Assembly (NCBI GenBank): GCA_002495625.1
Contig: DAGC01000004.1
Coordinates: 119,870-183,869 of the forward strand
DNA length: 64,000 nt
Reading direction: 5' to 3'
Source: Methanobacterium sp. UBA375
GTDB taxonomy: Archaea; Methanobacteriota; Methanobacteria; Methanobacteriales; Methanobacteriaceae
Part shown: positions 8,401 to 16,338 of the stretch, one piece after another
How positions within the stretch are numbered: position 1 is the first letter of the stretch
Layout: the number at the start of each line of letters is the position of its first letter
Program-made: the position numbers and the translations under genes
Notes under the pieces: model-generated
The model's database searches: none
What the model was told of the DNA's origin: nothing
What the model saw: the letters and a program-made list of their open reading frames with translations, nothing else

Positions 8401-9168
8401 TTAAATTCTAATAACCTTTTTAACTAAACCAACTAGTTTCTTAAACAGATTCAGACTGTTCTTTTTGAAATTTTCAACGAACTTGAAGGTGGTAAACACC
8501 AGAAGGACAATTATGAGGGTGATGATCCATATCACCAGGGAGACTATCTTTTTCCAGGGTTCATTCATGGCCACGATATCCATGTCCCTCTGGGTTATAA
8601 CCTGATTTTTTAAGGCTACGGAGATGTTCTTCTCTATTAACTCTGTTTTAACATCAAAATTGGTTATTGTACCCCCTAAAACCTCAGTTAAACCCATCTG
8701 GACTGGATAGTTAACTGAATAATCAATGGTGATGGGCACTGTTTTACCTTTAAGTTCGGTACTGTTGGGTATGTTAATTCTATCGATGTTCAAGACCATC
8801 CTTTTATTTATGGGGTCGTTGGAGCTGTACTTGATCTCCGATTTGGTACCCGGCCACTCATCCACCCTAGTATCCGTGGGCTGCCACAGGGACATGTTTT
8901 GGGAGTTGGTTATATGGGGTGCTATAAATAATGCACCGTTATGCAGGCCCTGAATGGAGTCCTTACCCAGATCTAATTCCACGCTAAAGTATCCACCCGG
9001 GGCAAGGTAGCCAGTTACGGTGGCGGAGTCCTGCTTAAATTCCTGTAACTCCAACGCAGGGGGGACTAAAACGAACCAGTAAACTGGTATGCTAACCAGG
9101 ATACCCACGCATATAATGAATATTATCAAAGATTTGATATCTTCGATTTTTAAATATTTAACCTTCAT
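8401..9168 (-). CDS. Conserved membrane-anchored protein, unknown function
   Basis: I do not recognise the family. The 255-residue product has an N-terminal membrane segment (about residues 14-34, LIIFIICVGILVSIPVYW), a central soluble region of about 160 residues rich in beta-forming sequence, and a second membrane segment near residues 208-232, followed by a basic C-terminus with several lysines. The predicted layout is an extracytoplasmic domain held between two helices with both ends in the cytoplasm. It is convergent with hdrA (40 bp between stops) and probably monocistronic. The protein at 43011-43826 has a comparable two-ended membrane layout but no clear sequence similarity. Confidence 0.6.
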   Translation of the reverse strand: MKVKYLKIEDIKSLIIFIICVGILVSIPVYWFVLVPPALELQEFKQDSATVTGYLAPGGYFSVELDLGKDSIQGLHNGALFIAPHITNSQNMSLWQPTDTRVDEWPGTKSEIKYSSNDPINKRMVLNIDRINIPNSTELKGKTVPITIDYSVNYPVQMGLTEVLGGTITNFDVKTELIEKNISVALKNQVITQRDMDIVAMNEPWKKIVSLVIWIITLIIVLLVFTTFKFVENFKKNSLNLFKKLVGLVKKVIRI

Positions 9169-9312
9169 TTTATCCAGCTTTCTTTTTATAAAAATAATCT
9201 GTGTTTTATATTCTATGTCCTTTAGAATAAATATAATAACATTTCTATAAAACGCAAAATAGAAAGCCTTTTAAATATCCATGGGAAGGGTTTAAATCTT
9301 TCCAGAAAAGCT

Positions 9313-10212
9313 TCAATAATGGGCTGGTTGGGGATGGACCTGCTCTATATATTTTGTTTCGAAGATTTCCTTCCTATTTAAGCTGCCATGCATGTATTCT
9401 AGGTCTTTAAGTACCGGGATAAATTTGAGAGTGGATTTGATGTATTCTTCCGGGAGACTGGCACAGTATCTGGGCGAGATCTGGAAGGTGTTGAGTATGA
9501 ATTCTTTACTGACTGCACCCATCTCCTGGAGCACTATTTCTGCTGCAGTATCTGTTCGGATCCTTATCAGGTTGCAGGCATCTTCATGGGCCTTCAGGAA
9601 GTCCAGGATGTAATGAGGATTCTCTTCTATTAATTCCTCCTTCACCACTATCCCATAGCTTGGATTGTAAGGCCAGAGTTTGTAAGGAGGAATGATAATC
9701 TGGGAGTGGGTTTGCTGGGTGGCTGCCGTTGCCAGGGATGGTGTGCCCACTCCTGCGGCGATTTCACCATCTTCCATTGCTTCCGGTATAAAGTCTGCCC
9801 AGTTATAATTTTTTATCTCAACATCCAGGCCTTCGGTCAACTGTCGTATGATGATATCATGTATGGAGCCCCGGGTGGGGGTGCCGATACTTTCACCTTC
9901 AAACTGACCTAAAACGGATGACACATCCCCTAACTCATCATAAGTCTGGTAAGAGAGTGATCCAATCATGACAGTGCCTTCTACATGTCCACCGCCCACA
10001 CATTTAATTTCCAGGCCGTTTTCAATACCCATCATCACGGGTGGCAGGCCCATGTATCCCATATCGATTTCTCCCCTTCTGAATGCTTCCATCATGGCCG
10101 GGCCAGTGGCATATAGGGTCCAGTGGAGTGGATAGTTTTCGAGATAATCTGAGGGCCTGTTTTTCAGTATAAACGAGGTGTGGTACAGGGTTGACAGGTA
10201 ACCGATACGCAT
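9313..10212 (-). CDS. ABC-type substrate-binding protein-like (NMT1/SsuA fold), no signal peptide
   Basis: The product resembles periplasmic binding proteins of the nitrate/sulfonate/taurine class (GEIDMGYMGLPPVM, GTPTRGSIHD), about 299 residues. It has no signal peptide or lipobox and there is no permease or ATPase gene nearby, so it may act in the cytoplasm as a ligand sensor or enzyme. A longer start 12 nt upstream (ATG 10224) exists, but its codons ATGGAG form the GGAG ribosome site for ATG 10212, so I take the shorter form. A palindromic operator-like site (10227-10236) sits 15 bp upstream, and TTTATAAAT just beyond it is a likely TATA box. Ligand unknown; a sulfur compound is inferred from context. 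Confidence 0.65.
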   Translation of the reverse strand: MRIGYLSTLYHTSFILKNRPSDYLENYPLHWTLYATGPAMMEAFRRGEIDMGYMGLPPVMMGIENGLEIKCVGGGHVEGTVMIGSLSYQTYDELGDVSSVLGQFEGESIGTPTRGSIHDIIIRQLTEGLDVEIKNYNWADFIPEAMEDGEIAAGVGTPSLATAATQQTHSQIIIPPYKLWPYNPSYGIVVKEELIEENPHYILDFLKAHEDACNLIRIRTDTAAEIVLQEMGAVSKEFILNTFQISPRYCASLPEEYIKSTLKFIPVLKDLEYMHGSLNRKEIFETKYIEQVHPQPAHY

Positions 10213-10226
10213 ACTGTTCTCCATTT

Positions 10227-10236
10227 AACAATTGTT
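10227..10236. promoter_or_regulatory. Operator-like palindrome AACAATTGTT (binding-protein promoter)
   Basis: This perfect 10-bp palindrome with a flanking TATA on one side lies between the putative TATA box of the substrate-binding protein gene (minus strand, about 10243-10251) and its start at 10212. It belongs to the TATAACNATNGTTATA family found seven times over in this region. Binding here would block transcription initiation. Confidence 0.6.
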
Positions 10237-10277
10237 ATATTCTATTTATAAAAAAAAATTTTAACACTTGGATGGTG

Positions 10278-10550
10278 TTAGCCACCGGCGATGGTCTGGA
10301 AGATCACGATTTCATCATCCCCACCAATGGTATCCTCTGATTCCAGGGAATTAACATCTTCTCCATTTACTAGAATTTTAATGTAGTCTTTAAATTCTCC
10401 ATTTTTTGCCAGTAACGCTTCTTTAAAAGCGTTTCCGTATTTGTTTATTAGTAAATCAATTAAACCTGATAAATTTCCTGTATAATCTATTTCTAGGGTT
10501 TTTTCTCCTGTTATCTCTTTAAAACGTGCTAGAAATTTTATATTCACCAT
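10278..10550 (-). CDS. MoaD/ThiS-family ubiquitin-like sulfur carrier
   Basis: This small (90-residue) beta-grasp protein ends in the di-glycine tail IAGG that E1-like enzymes adenylate and thiocarboxylate. Such proteins deliver sulfur to molybdopterin, thiamine or tRNA, or act as archaeal protein modifiers (SAMPs). The N-terminus VNIKFLARFKEITG is typical of MoaD. ATG 10550 is preferred over TTG 10556 because GGAG (10561-10564) then has a 10-nt spacing. The gene is divergent from the flavin-binding protein at 10697, with a shared operator-like site between them. The E1-like protein at 3250-4260 is a plausible activator. No molybdopterin or thiamine genes adjoin, so the acceptor is unknown. 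Confidence 0.85.
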   Translation of the reverse strand: MVNIKFLARFKEITGEKTLEIDYTGNLSGLIDLLINKYGNAFKEALLAKNGEFKDYIKILVNGEDVNSLESEDTIGGDDEIVIFQTIAGG

Positions 10551-10664
10551 ATTCAACTGTCTCCTTAAATTACAAATTTTTTGTAGATTTTTTTTAAATC
10601 GAGTAATTTTTCTATAATTATGTTAATATACTAATATAGTCGTCAACCATAACATATATAGGTT

Positions 10665-10674
10665 AACGATTGTT
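10665..10674. promoter_or_regulatory. Operator-like site AACGATTGTT between divergent genes
   Basis: The site lies in the divergent promoter region of the MoaD-like gene (minus) and the flavin-binding protein (plus, start 10697). It reads GTTAACGATTGTTATAA with its flanks, one mismatch from a perfect palindrome. CATATATAGG at 10653-10662 just upstream is a possible TATA box for the plus-strand gene, putting the site near the transcription start. Confidence 0.6.
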
Positions 10675-10696
10675 ATAAAATAAGTGGTGTGTTTTT

Positions 10697-11092
10697 ATGA
10701 CTATGAATGAAGATATGATGGATGCAATTGAAAAGGATAACGTGGTGTTTTTATCCACCTGCTCAGATGATATACCTAACGTGGTTCCCATTGGATTTGC
10801 AAGGCCCTTAGATGATGAAACAATCCTCCTGGTGGATAATTTCATGAAAAAGACCCGTAACAACCTGGAGAAAAACCCCAGAGCCGCACTGGTAATTAGA
10901 GATGCTTCAAAATGTCCCTACCAGTTTAAAGGGACTGTTAAGATCCATACTTCCGGTGAACTCTTTGATGAAGCAGTTGACTGGGCAACCAGTGTAATGA
11001 GCAAACTCTCCCCTAAAGCGGCCATCGTATTTAAGGTGGAGGAGATCTACTCGGTACAACCCGGTCCTGATGCCGGAAATAGGGTATTCTAA
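10697..11092 (+). CDS. Pyridoxamine 5'-phosphate oxidase-like FMN-binding split-barrel protein
   Basis: The 131-residue product has the split-barrel pattern of the PNPOx-like superfamily (DDIPNVVPIGFARPLDDETILLVD, here shortened as PNVVPIGFA and ILLVD; then KKTRNNLEKNP and AALVIRD), which binds FMN or F420. Members reduce or oxidise small molecules or act as flavin reductases; the sequence does not show which. A GGTG ribosome site (10686-10689) precedes ATG 10697. An operator-like palindrome 23 bp upstream places it in the proposed sulfur regulon, where a redox role would make sense. The following 200 bp contain no gene and lead into the SerA-like promoter. Confidence 0.75.
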   Translation: MTMNEDMMDAIEKDNVVFLSTCSDDIPNVVPIGFARPLDDETILLVDNFMKKTRNNLEKNPRAALVIRDASKCPYQFKGTVKIHTSGELFDEAVDWATSVMSKLSPKAAIVFKVEEIYSVQPGPDAGNRVF

Positions 11093-11166
11093 TTTTTAAT
11101 TTTTTTTTAACACCTATTTTGCAGTGACTAACCATTTATTACTATTTTTCAAACTCCAACTTTCAT

Positions 11167-11215
11167 AACGATCGTTAAGTTTAAATAGCTTTTGGTAAAT
11201 AAGTTACTATCGTTA
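11167..11215. promoter_or_regulatory. Operator-like pair upstream of the SerA-like gene
   Basis: A perfect core AACGATCGTT occupies 11167-11176 and a degenerate copy TTACTATCGTTA occupies 11204-11215. Between them TTTAAATAG (about 11180-11188) could be the TATA box, so the second copy would sit near the transcription start, about 80 nt before the coding start at 11294. Confidence 0.5.
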
Positions 11216-11293
11216 CATTTCTATGGATATTCAAAAATTCTATTGATAAAAAAAAAATTTGATCCTAAGGGATGATTTCAGAGGAAGATAAAC

Positions 11294-12262
11294 ATGAAGG
11301 TACTTATCGCTGATAAGATAGAAGAGAAAGGAATAAGTATACTTGAAGAAATTGCAGAAGTAAGTGTTCAAACTGACATCACTAACCAGAAACTCATCCG
11401 GTCCATAGGAGAATTCGATGCAGTGGTAGTTCGAAGCAGGACCAAAATCACCAGGGAAGTTATAGAATCCGCGAGCAGGCTTAAAGTAATCGCCCGCGCC
11501 GGTGTAGGAGTGGACAACATCGATGTGGAAGCAGCCACCGAAAGGGGAATAATGGTGGTCAACGCCCCGGAATCAGCATCCGTCACCGTGGCTGAACTTA
11601 CCCTAGGTATCATAATTTCTCTCGCCCGGAGGATATCCCGGGCTAATAAATCAGTGAAGGAAGGAAAGTGGGAGAAAAGTAAATTCATGGGAGTAGAACT
11701 CTTTGGTAAAACCATGGGAATAATAGGAATGGGCAGGATAGGTGAACAAGTCGCTGCCCGATTTAGAGGATTTGAGATGAAGATTCTGGCTTACGACCCC
11801 TATATATCCGAGGACACGGCTTCAAAATTAGGGGTAACCCTGGTTGAACTGGATACCCTGCTTAAAGAAGCAGATATAGTAACCATACACGTACCCCTCA
11901 ACCCGCAGACCAGGCATTTCATAGCCCGCAAGGAACTGGAATTAATGAAGGAAACTGCATATCTGGTGAATTGCGCCCGGGGAGGTATAGTAGACGAGCA
12001 TGCCTTATATGATGCCCTATCTCAGGGCAAAATAGCTGGAGCTGGTATGGACGTGTATGAAAATGAACCCCCCACAGGCAACCCCCTTTTAGATCTGGAC
12101 AACGTGGTTGCCACACCACATATCGGCGCATCCACCAGGGAAGCGCAGCAGAACGCGGCCATAATAGTTGCTGAAGAGATAAAAAAGGTCTTCAATGGAG
12201 AAGCACCCAGTAACCTCATCAATCTTCCGGTTCTGGACCCGCAAAGGCAGACAGCTAAATGA
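11294..12262 (+). CDS. Short SerA-like D-2-hydroxyacid dehydrogenase (D-3-phosphoglycerate dehydrogenase-like)
   Basis: The protein is an NAD-dependent D-isomer-specific 2-hydroxyacid dehydrogenase of 322 residues. It shows the nucleotide loop GIIGMGRIGEQVA and the catalytic triad: Arg in NCARGGIVDE, Glu in DVYENEPP and His in TPHIGAST. The RAGVGVDNIDVEAA segment is characteristic of phosphoglycerate dehydrogenases. Full methanogen SerA has about 525 residues with ASB and ACT domains; this one ends after the catalytic unit, so it lacks feedback regulation by serine. Operator-like palindromes upstream, and cysE/cysK under the same sites, suggest it may feed serine into cysteine synthesis. Another 2-hydroxyacid substrate cannot be excluded. 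Confidence 0.78.
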   Translation: MKVLIADKIEEKGISILEEIAEVSVQTDITNQKLIRSIGEFDAVVVRSRTKITREVIESASRLKVIARAGVGVDNIDVEAATERGIMVVNAPESASVTVAELTLGIIISLARRISRANKSVKEGKWEKSKFMGVELFGKTMGIIGMGRIGEQVAARFRGFEMKILAYDPYISEDTASKLGVTLVELDTLLKEADIVTIHVPLNPQTRHFIARKELELMKETAYLVNCARGGIVDEHALYDALSQGKIAGAGMDVYENEPPTGNPLLDLDNVVATPHIGASTREAQQNAAIIVAEEIKKVFNGEAPSNLINLPVLDPQRQTAK

Positions 12263-12351
12263 GATTAAATTCAAGTATTTAAGACCCTAAACATCTTTTT
12301 TTTTACTTATAAATTAGATAATAGTTTATAGAGAACAATGGAGATTATAGA

Positions 12352-13548
12352 GTGAAATATGATTTTGACTGTGTATATAACAGGAAAAAGACGGACTGCT
12401 ACAAATGGGACTTAGCTCCACATATATTCGGACATGAAGATGTCATACCCATGTGGGTGGCTGATATGGATTTCCCCACAGCCCAACCAATAGTAGATGC
12501 TTTAAAAGAACGTGCTGAACATCCTTTTTACGGCTACACCCATCCTGGCCCCAGTGTTGTGGACTCTGTAGTGGAGCGCATGAAAAGAAAATTCAACTGG
12601 GAAATTGAAGGAGAATGGGTGGTATTTACCCCGGGAGTGGTCCCTGCCCTGCACACCGCCATCCGAAGTTTAACCCATCCTGGAGATGGGGTTATAATCC
12701 AGGAACCCGCTTATCATCCATTTTTCCCGGCAGTAACAGGAAGTGGATGTCAAATAGTTAACAACAACCTCAAACTTGTGGATGGCCGTTACTATCAGGA
12801 CTTTGAGGATCTGGAAAATAAATTCCTCCCCCCAACCGGACGCCTGCGCCGCTCCCCACGTATAAAAACCATCCTATTTTGCAACCCACATAACCCGGTG
12901 GGACGCCTGTGGAATGTGGACGAGATAACCAGATTAGGAGAGATAGCCCTGGATAATGGTATTCCAGTTATTTCCGATGAAATACACTGTGAACTACTAT
13001 TTAAGGGGCATAAACATACACCCTTTGCCACCATATCAGGGGAGTTTGAACAGAACTCAATAACCTGCATGTCCCCCAGTAAAACTTTTAATCTACCAGG
13101 ACTTGCAGTCAGCTCCATCATAATACCCAACAAAAAATTCCGGGAGGGTTTCAAAGAAATAGCATCCGGTATCGTGTCTGAACCAAACTTATTCGGTTTC
13201 ACAGCCCTGGAAGCCTCTTATCGCCATGGGGATGAATGGCTTGACCAGGTCTTGGATTACCTGCAGGGAAATCTGGACTTACTAATGGAGTACACCGAGG
13301 CGAATATTCCAGGAGTAGAGGTGATTGAGCCCCAGGGAACCTACCTGATATGGATGGATTTCAGGGGATTAGGAATGGATCCAGTGGATTTAGGAAAATT
13401 CATGCTCGATAAAGCGAAAGTGGCATTGGAAGACGGATTTATATTTGGAAAAGCAGGAAACGGCTTTATGAGGATGAACATAGCCTGTCCCCGTCCCATC
13501 CTGAAGGAGGCACTAAAAAGAATTGAGCAGGCTGTAAATAATTTATAG
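12352..13548 (+). CDS. PatB/MalY-type PLP-dependent C-S lyase (cystathionine beta-lyase family)
   Basis: This fold-type I aminotransferase-like enzyme of 398 residues starts like PatB/MalY proteins (MWVADMDFPTAQPIVDAL, PGVVPALHTAI). The PLP-binding lysine is in SPSKTFNLPG, with the upstream NPHNPVGR and ISDEIHCEL motifs intact. Family members cleave C-S bonds of cystathionine, cysteine or related thioethers, releasing homocysteine or sulfide. GTG 12352 follows GGAG with 9-nt spacing. It starts 89 bp after the SerA-like gene on the same strand, which suggests a sulfur-amino-acid unit. True aminotransferase activity is a less likely alternative. Confidence 0.82.
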   Translation: MKYDFDCVYNRKKTDCYKWDLAPHIFGHEDVIPMWVADMDFPTAQPIVDALKERAEHPFYGYTHPGPSVVDSVVERMKRKFNWEIEGEWVVFTPGVVPALHTAIRSLTHPGDGVIIQEPAYHPFFPAVTGSGCQIVNNNLKLVDGRYYQDFEDLENKFLPPTGRLRRSPRIKTILFCNPHNPVGRLWNVDEITRLGEIALDNGIPVISDEIHCELLFKGHKHTPFATISGEFEQNSITCMSPSKTFNLPGLAVSSIIIPNKKFREGFKEIASGIVSEPNLFGFTALEASYRHGDEWLDQVLDYLQGNLDLLMEYTEANIPGVEVIEPQGTYLIWMDFRGLGMDPVDLGKFMLDKAKVALEDGFIFGKAGNGFMRMNIACPRPILKEALKRIEQAVNNL

Positions 13549-13628
13549 ATGGTTGGATAATTTTAGTATATCTTAAGGATATTCAAAATACTAACGTGAT
13601 ATCAAAAATTTAAGAGGAAAAAATAACA

Positions 13629-13958
13629 ATGGCGTTTAAAGTGGCTGTAGCAAGCAGTGACGGTAAATATGTAAACCAACACTTCGGAAAGGCACAGAAC
13701 TTTTTGATATTCGAATTTAACGAAAACGGAGAGTACGAGTTTTCAGAGCTCCGTGAAACCTCTCCCCGCTGCGGAGGGAGTGATGATTTAAAGAAAAAGA
13801 GTCTGGACATGCTTTCCGATTGTAAATTCCTCCTGGTAACCCAGATCGGACCAGGAGCTACAAAAAAATTAATGGCTCAGGGAACTAAGCCTTTAGTTAA
13901 ACCTATGTTTATAAAAGATGCCTTGAAGGAGCTTTCAGATTTATACAAGAATTGGTAA
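13629..13958 (+). CDS. NifX/NifB C-terminal-like (dinitrogenase FeMo-cofactor family) protein, copy 1
   Basis: A single-domain protein of 109 residues of the family that binds FeMo-co or other iron-sulfur cluster precursors in nitrogenase assembly, but is common in methanogens without a direct nif link. It shows VAVASSDGKYVNQHFGKAQ at the N-terminus, with the conserved His of NQHFG, and the LLVTQIGPGATKKL segment. A C-G-G pair (SPRCGGSD) may bind metal. Its neighbour 16 nt downstream is a paralogue, so the pair arose by duplication. No nitrogenase structural genes are in the window. Confidence 0.85.
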   Translation: MAFKVAVASSDGKYVNQHFGKAQNFLIFEFNENGEYEFSELRETSPRCGGSDDLKKKSLDMLSDCKFLLVTQIGPGATKKLMAQGTKPLVKPMFIKDALKELSDLYKNW

Positions 13959-13974
13959 AGAAGAGGGATACATC

Positions 13975-14322
13975 ATGTCTTATAAGGTGGCTGTTGCAAG
14001 CAGTGACGGTAAATTCATAAATCAACATTTTGGCTGGGCCCAGCAGTTTATGATATTTGAGATTGATGATGAGGGTGAATATAAGTTCCTGGAGTTACGG
14101 GAGAATACTCCGGCCTGTGATGTGGAAGGACACACCGAAGATGCTATGACCCGTAGCGTAAAATTAATCTCTGACTGTGATGCAGTTTTAGCCAGCCAGA
14201 TCGGCCCTGCAGCAGTCGATGTATTAGTTGATAATGGAATAGAACCTTATATGGCCCCTACATTTATAGATGAAGCATTAAAAGAACTTGCTTCTATGAA
14301 GAAGGGTGTCAATAAGGAGTGA
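13975..14322 (+). CDS. NifX/NifB C-terminal-like protein, copy 2
   Basis: The 115-residue paralogue of the preceding gene has the same opening (VAVASSDGKFINQHFGWAQ) and the same VLASQIGPAAVDVL segment. It differs in the middle, where CDVEGHTEDAM replaces the shorter CGGSDD loop. Role as for copy 1: likely a carrier of an iron-sulfur or metal cluster. The two genes are probably co-transcribed. A 12-bp hairpin lies 90 bp after its stop. Confidence 0.85.
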   Translation: MSYKVAVASSDGKFINQHFGWAQQFMIFEIDDEGEYKFLELRENTPACDVEGHTEDAMTRSVKLISDCDAVLASQIGPAAVDVLVDNGIEPYMAPTFIDEALKELASMKKGVNKE

Positions 14323-14411
14323 ATTCAATGGAATGAATTTCAATTATCATCCACTTAAGATGAAATTTTAACATTAATTTAAAAAAGCTTCTTTGAACCT
14401 TAACATACTCC

Positions 14412-14442
14412 CTAACCGAAGATGAAGTCGATCTTCGGTTAG
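14412..14442 (+). ncRNA. Strong hairpin, possible RNA element or terminator
   Basis: CTAACCGAAGAT (14412-14423) pairs perfectly with ATCTTCGGTTAG (14431-14442) around a 7-nt loop. It lies 90 bp after the second NifX-like gene and is not followed by a T-tract, so a structured RNA or protein-binding site is as likely as a terminator. Confidence 0.35.
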
Positions 14443-14872
14443 TGGAAGTATATTTTATGGCAGAGTTGTCTTTAAGTTTTCATGTTTTATGGAGGTCTAA
14501 AACATAACAAATGTGGGGTTCTAACCGGTTTACAGAGTGATACATGTGGCAGAGGATGATCTATTTCTGTTTTTTTTGGTTAGAAAATACGACACTGATA
14601 ATACAGGATGATCTCGAGGATTTCCTTTATTATCCGGTCATTTTGTTCATCAAGGCCTTAGAAGATGGTGATAGGTTTATGGTTCATTATAAGGCCTTGA
14701 TTGAACATTACCACGGATTTTATGGACTAACTTATTTATCTACACATCTCCAACACTCCTATGGAGCTGATTTTCTTCCTTCCTTCGATGTTTTAATCCA
14801 GAATTTTATTTCATTTAATTCTAGGTATTGGTGACAACATGGAAGGAGGGGGTGAATTAACCATCGCTATTA

Positions 14873-14916
14873 TATAACGATCGTTATAATCAACCCCTGA
14901 TATAACAATTGTTATA
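14873..14916. promoter_or_regulatory. Two perfect 16-bp operator palindromes before the cyclase-like gene
   Basis: TATAACGATCGTTATA (14873-14888) and TATAACAATTGTTATA (14901-14916) are both exactly self-complementary, with centres 28 bp apart. The second ends just before a TATATAAA box (about 14921-14928), so bound protein would overlap the site where TBP/TFB assemble. These are the best copies of the motif family. Confidence 0.75.
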
Positions 14917-14990
14917 TTCCTATATAAAGTTTTCCATTGCAACCAATTTTTTCCGATGAAGAGCTCTGAATAAAATAAGCTATTTATTGG

Positions 14991-15761
14991 TTGAAAACCA
15001 TAATTAAAGGTAGAATAAACATTAAAATCACCAAAAAAATTTTAGATTTAAAATTCAGTCACCCAGTGAATGATATGCAATATACAACACTTTCCCACCT
15101 ACTTGAAGAAAATTCCCCAGTTCATATGAATTTAAAGAAACCTGAAGTTATCCACAACTCCCAGATTCCCAGGGGAGACGGATACAACAGTTTTATAATA
15201 ACGGCTGAAAATCATTCCGGAACACACATCGATGCCCCGGGCCATTTCATAGACGGCGGTAAAACCATCTCCCAGTACCGGCCAGATGAACTCGTCTTCA
15301 ACAAACCAATGATTCTGGACGTGATCAAAGATCCAAATGAAACAATCAATCTACAGGATGTTCGTGAGGTAAATCTTAGCGATGTTGACTGTTTATTCTT
15401 CCGAACTGGATTTGAAGCATACCGTGATAAGCATCCAGAGAAGTATCTTACAGAAAACCCGGGCATTTCACCGGAAACCGTGAGCTGGATAAGAGAGAAT
15501 TACCCCGGGATACACTGCCTGGGAATAGATACCGTATCCATGTCCAGCTACCAAAACCCAGAACCCGGCAGACAGGCCCATGTAAACGCATTCAAAGAAA
15601 ATGAAAAGCTGGGAGAACCATTACTTCTAATCGAAGATATGAAACTGGGCAACATAAAAACTGAAGAATTAAAATGGGTGATGGTGGTTCCCTGGCAAAT
15701 TAAGGGAATAGACAGCGCCCCCTGTACAGTGATTGCCAGATTAAATCTAAACCAGGAATAA
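14991..15761 (+). CDS. Cyclase/kynurenine-formamidase-like metal hydrolase
   Basis: The product contains HSGTHIDAPGHF, the metal-binding signature HXGTHXDXPXH of the 'putative cyclase' family, which includes kynurenine formamidase and other amide or ester hydrolases. The core (FFRTGFEAY, LGIDTVSMSS and the C-terminal PCTVIARL) fits the family. TTG 14991 gives 256 residues; the beginning is uncertain because there is no clear ribosome site, and a shorter protein from GTG 15069 or a nearby codon would still be complete. Two perfect operator palindromes lie 75-120 bp upstream, linking it to cysK/cysE control. The substrate is unknown. Confidence 0.72.
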   Translation: MKTIIKGRINIKITKKILDLKFSHPVNDMQYTTLSHLLEENSPVHMNLKKPEVIHNSQIPRGDGYNSFIITAENHSGTHIDAPGHFIDGGKTISQYRPDELVFNKPMILDVIKDPNETINLQDVREVNLSDVDCLFFRTGFEAYRDKHPEKYLTENPGISPETVSWIRENYPGIHCLGIDTVSMSSYQNPEPGRQAHVNAFKENEKLGEPLLLIEDMKLGNIKTEELKWVMVVPWQIKGIDSAPCTVIARLNLNQE

Positions 15762-15820
15762 TGAAGTGAAAATTGAGAATTAGGATTAATGAAGTCTAAA
15801 TTAAAACCATCAAGATTAAA

Positions 15821-16315
15821 ATGAAGGTAGAAATTAGAAAAATGAAGCCCGATGACTGGAATCCGGTGTCAAAGATATATGATGAAGGAACAGATACTGG
15901 AAATGCCAACTTCGAGGTCACCCTACCCCCATGGGATGAATGGATCCGGAAACAGGTGCCAGGATGTAGTATCGTGGCTATTAATAGTGGTGATATTATA
16001 GGATGGGGATCTCTAGCCATATACTCTGAAAGAGAGGTCTACAGTGGAGTGGTCGAAGATAGCGTATACGTAACCAGAGAATATAGGAGAAAGGGAGTAG
16101 GAAATATACTGCTTGAAAAATTAATTGAACTATCAGAGGAAAAAAGTATCTGGACCTTACAGGCAAGGATATTTCCAGAAAATGGGGAAAGCATTGCCTT
16201 ACATAGAAAACACGCCTTCAGAACCGTGGGGACCCATGAAAGACTGGGTAGAATGGATGACCAGTGGCGGGATGTCACGGTCCTGGAAAGACGCAGTAAG
16301 AAAGTAGGATTATAA
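15821..16315 (+). CDS. GNAT acetyltransferase, phosphinothricin acetyltransferase-like
   Basis: This single GNAT domain of 164 residues has the acetyl-CoA loop YRRKGVGNILL and the conserved start of the PAT/MnaT subgroup (EIRKMKPDDWNPVSKIY, NANFEV, W). Subgroup members acetylate the amino group of small molecules such as methionine sulfoximine, methionine sulfone or phosphinothricin. The gene lies 59 bp after the cyclase-like gene and 23 bp before the Mrp ATPase, so all three may share a transcript. I see no clear ribosome site; ATG 15821 is the first in-frame start. Confidence 0.8.
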   Translation: MKVEIRKMKPDDWNPVSKIYDEGTDTGNANFEVTLPPWDEWIRKQVPGCSIVAINSGDIIGWGSLAIYSEREVYSGVVEDSVYVTREYRRKGVGNILLEKLIELSEEKSIWTLQARIFPENGESIALHRKHAFRTVGTHERLGRMDDQWRDVTVLERRSKKVGL

Positions 16316-16338
16316 AAAAAAGGTGGAGAGATAAATAA

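Larger units (their letters stand above)
14323..14990 (+). other. 668-bp stretch without a convincing gene; several hairpins
   Basis: This stretch holds a perfect 12-bp hairpin at 14412-14442, an 8-bp hairpin with GGAGG in its loop at 14482-14505, and 11-bp inverted repeats TCAAGGCCTTA/TAAGGCCTTGA at 14650-14660 and 14690-14700. It also has two operator palindromes (14873-14916) and a TATATAAA box (about 14921-14928). An open frame of 96 codons from 14544 exists, but its composition (many Tyr, Phe and His) and the lack of a ribosome site make it doubtful. A small RNA or a decayed gene are both possible. Confidence 0.5.

Noticed and set aside
14544..14834. Open frame of 96 codons on the plus strand
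   Set aside because: No ribosome site, unusual Tyr/Phe/His-rich composition, and it runs through inverted repeats. I describe the stretch as gene-poor instead.
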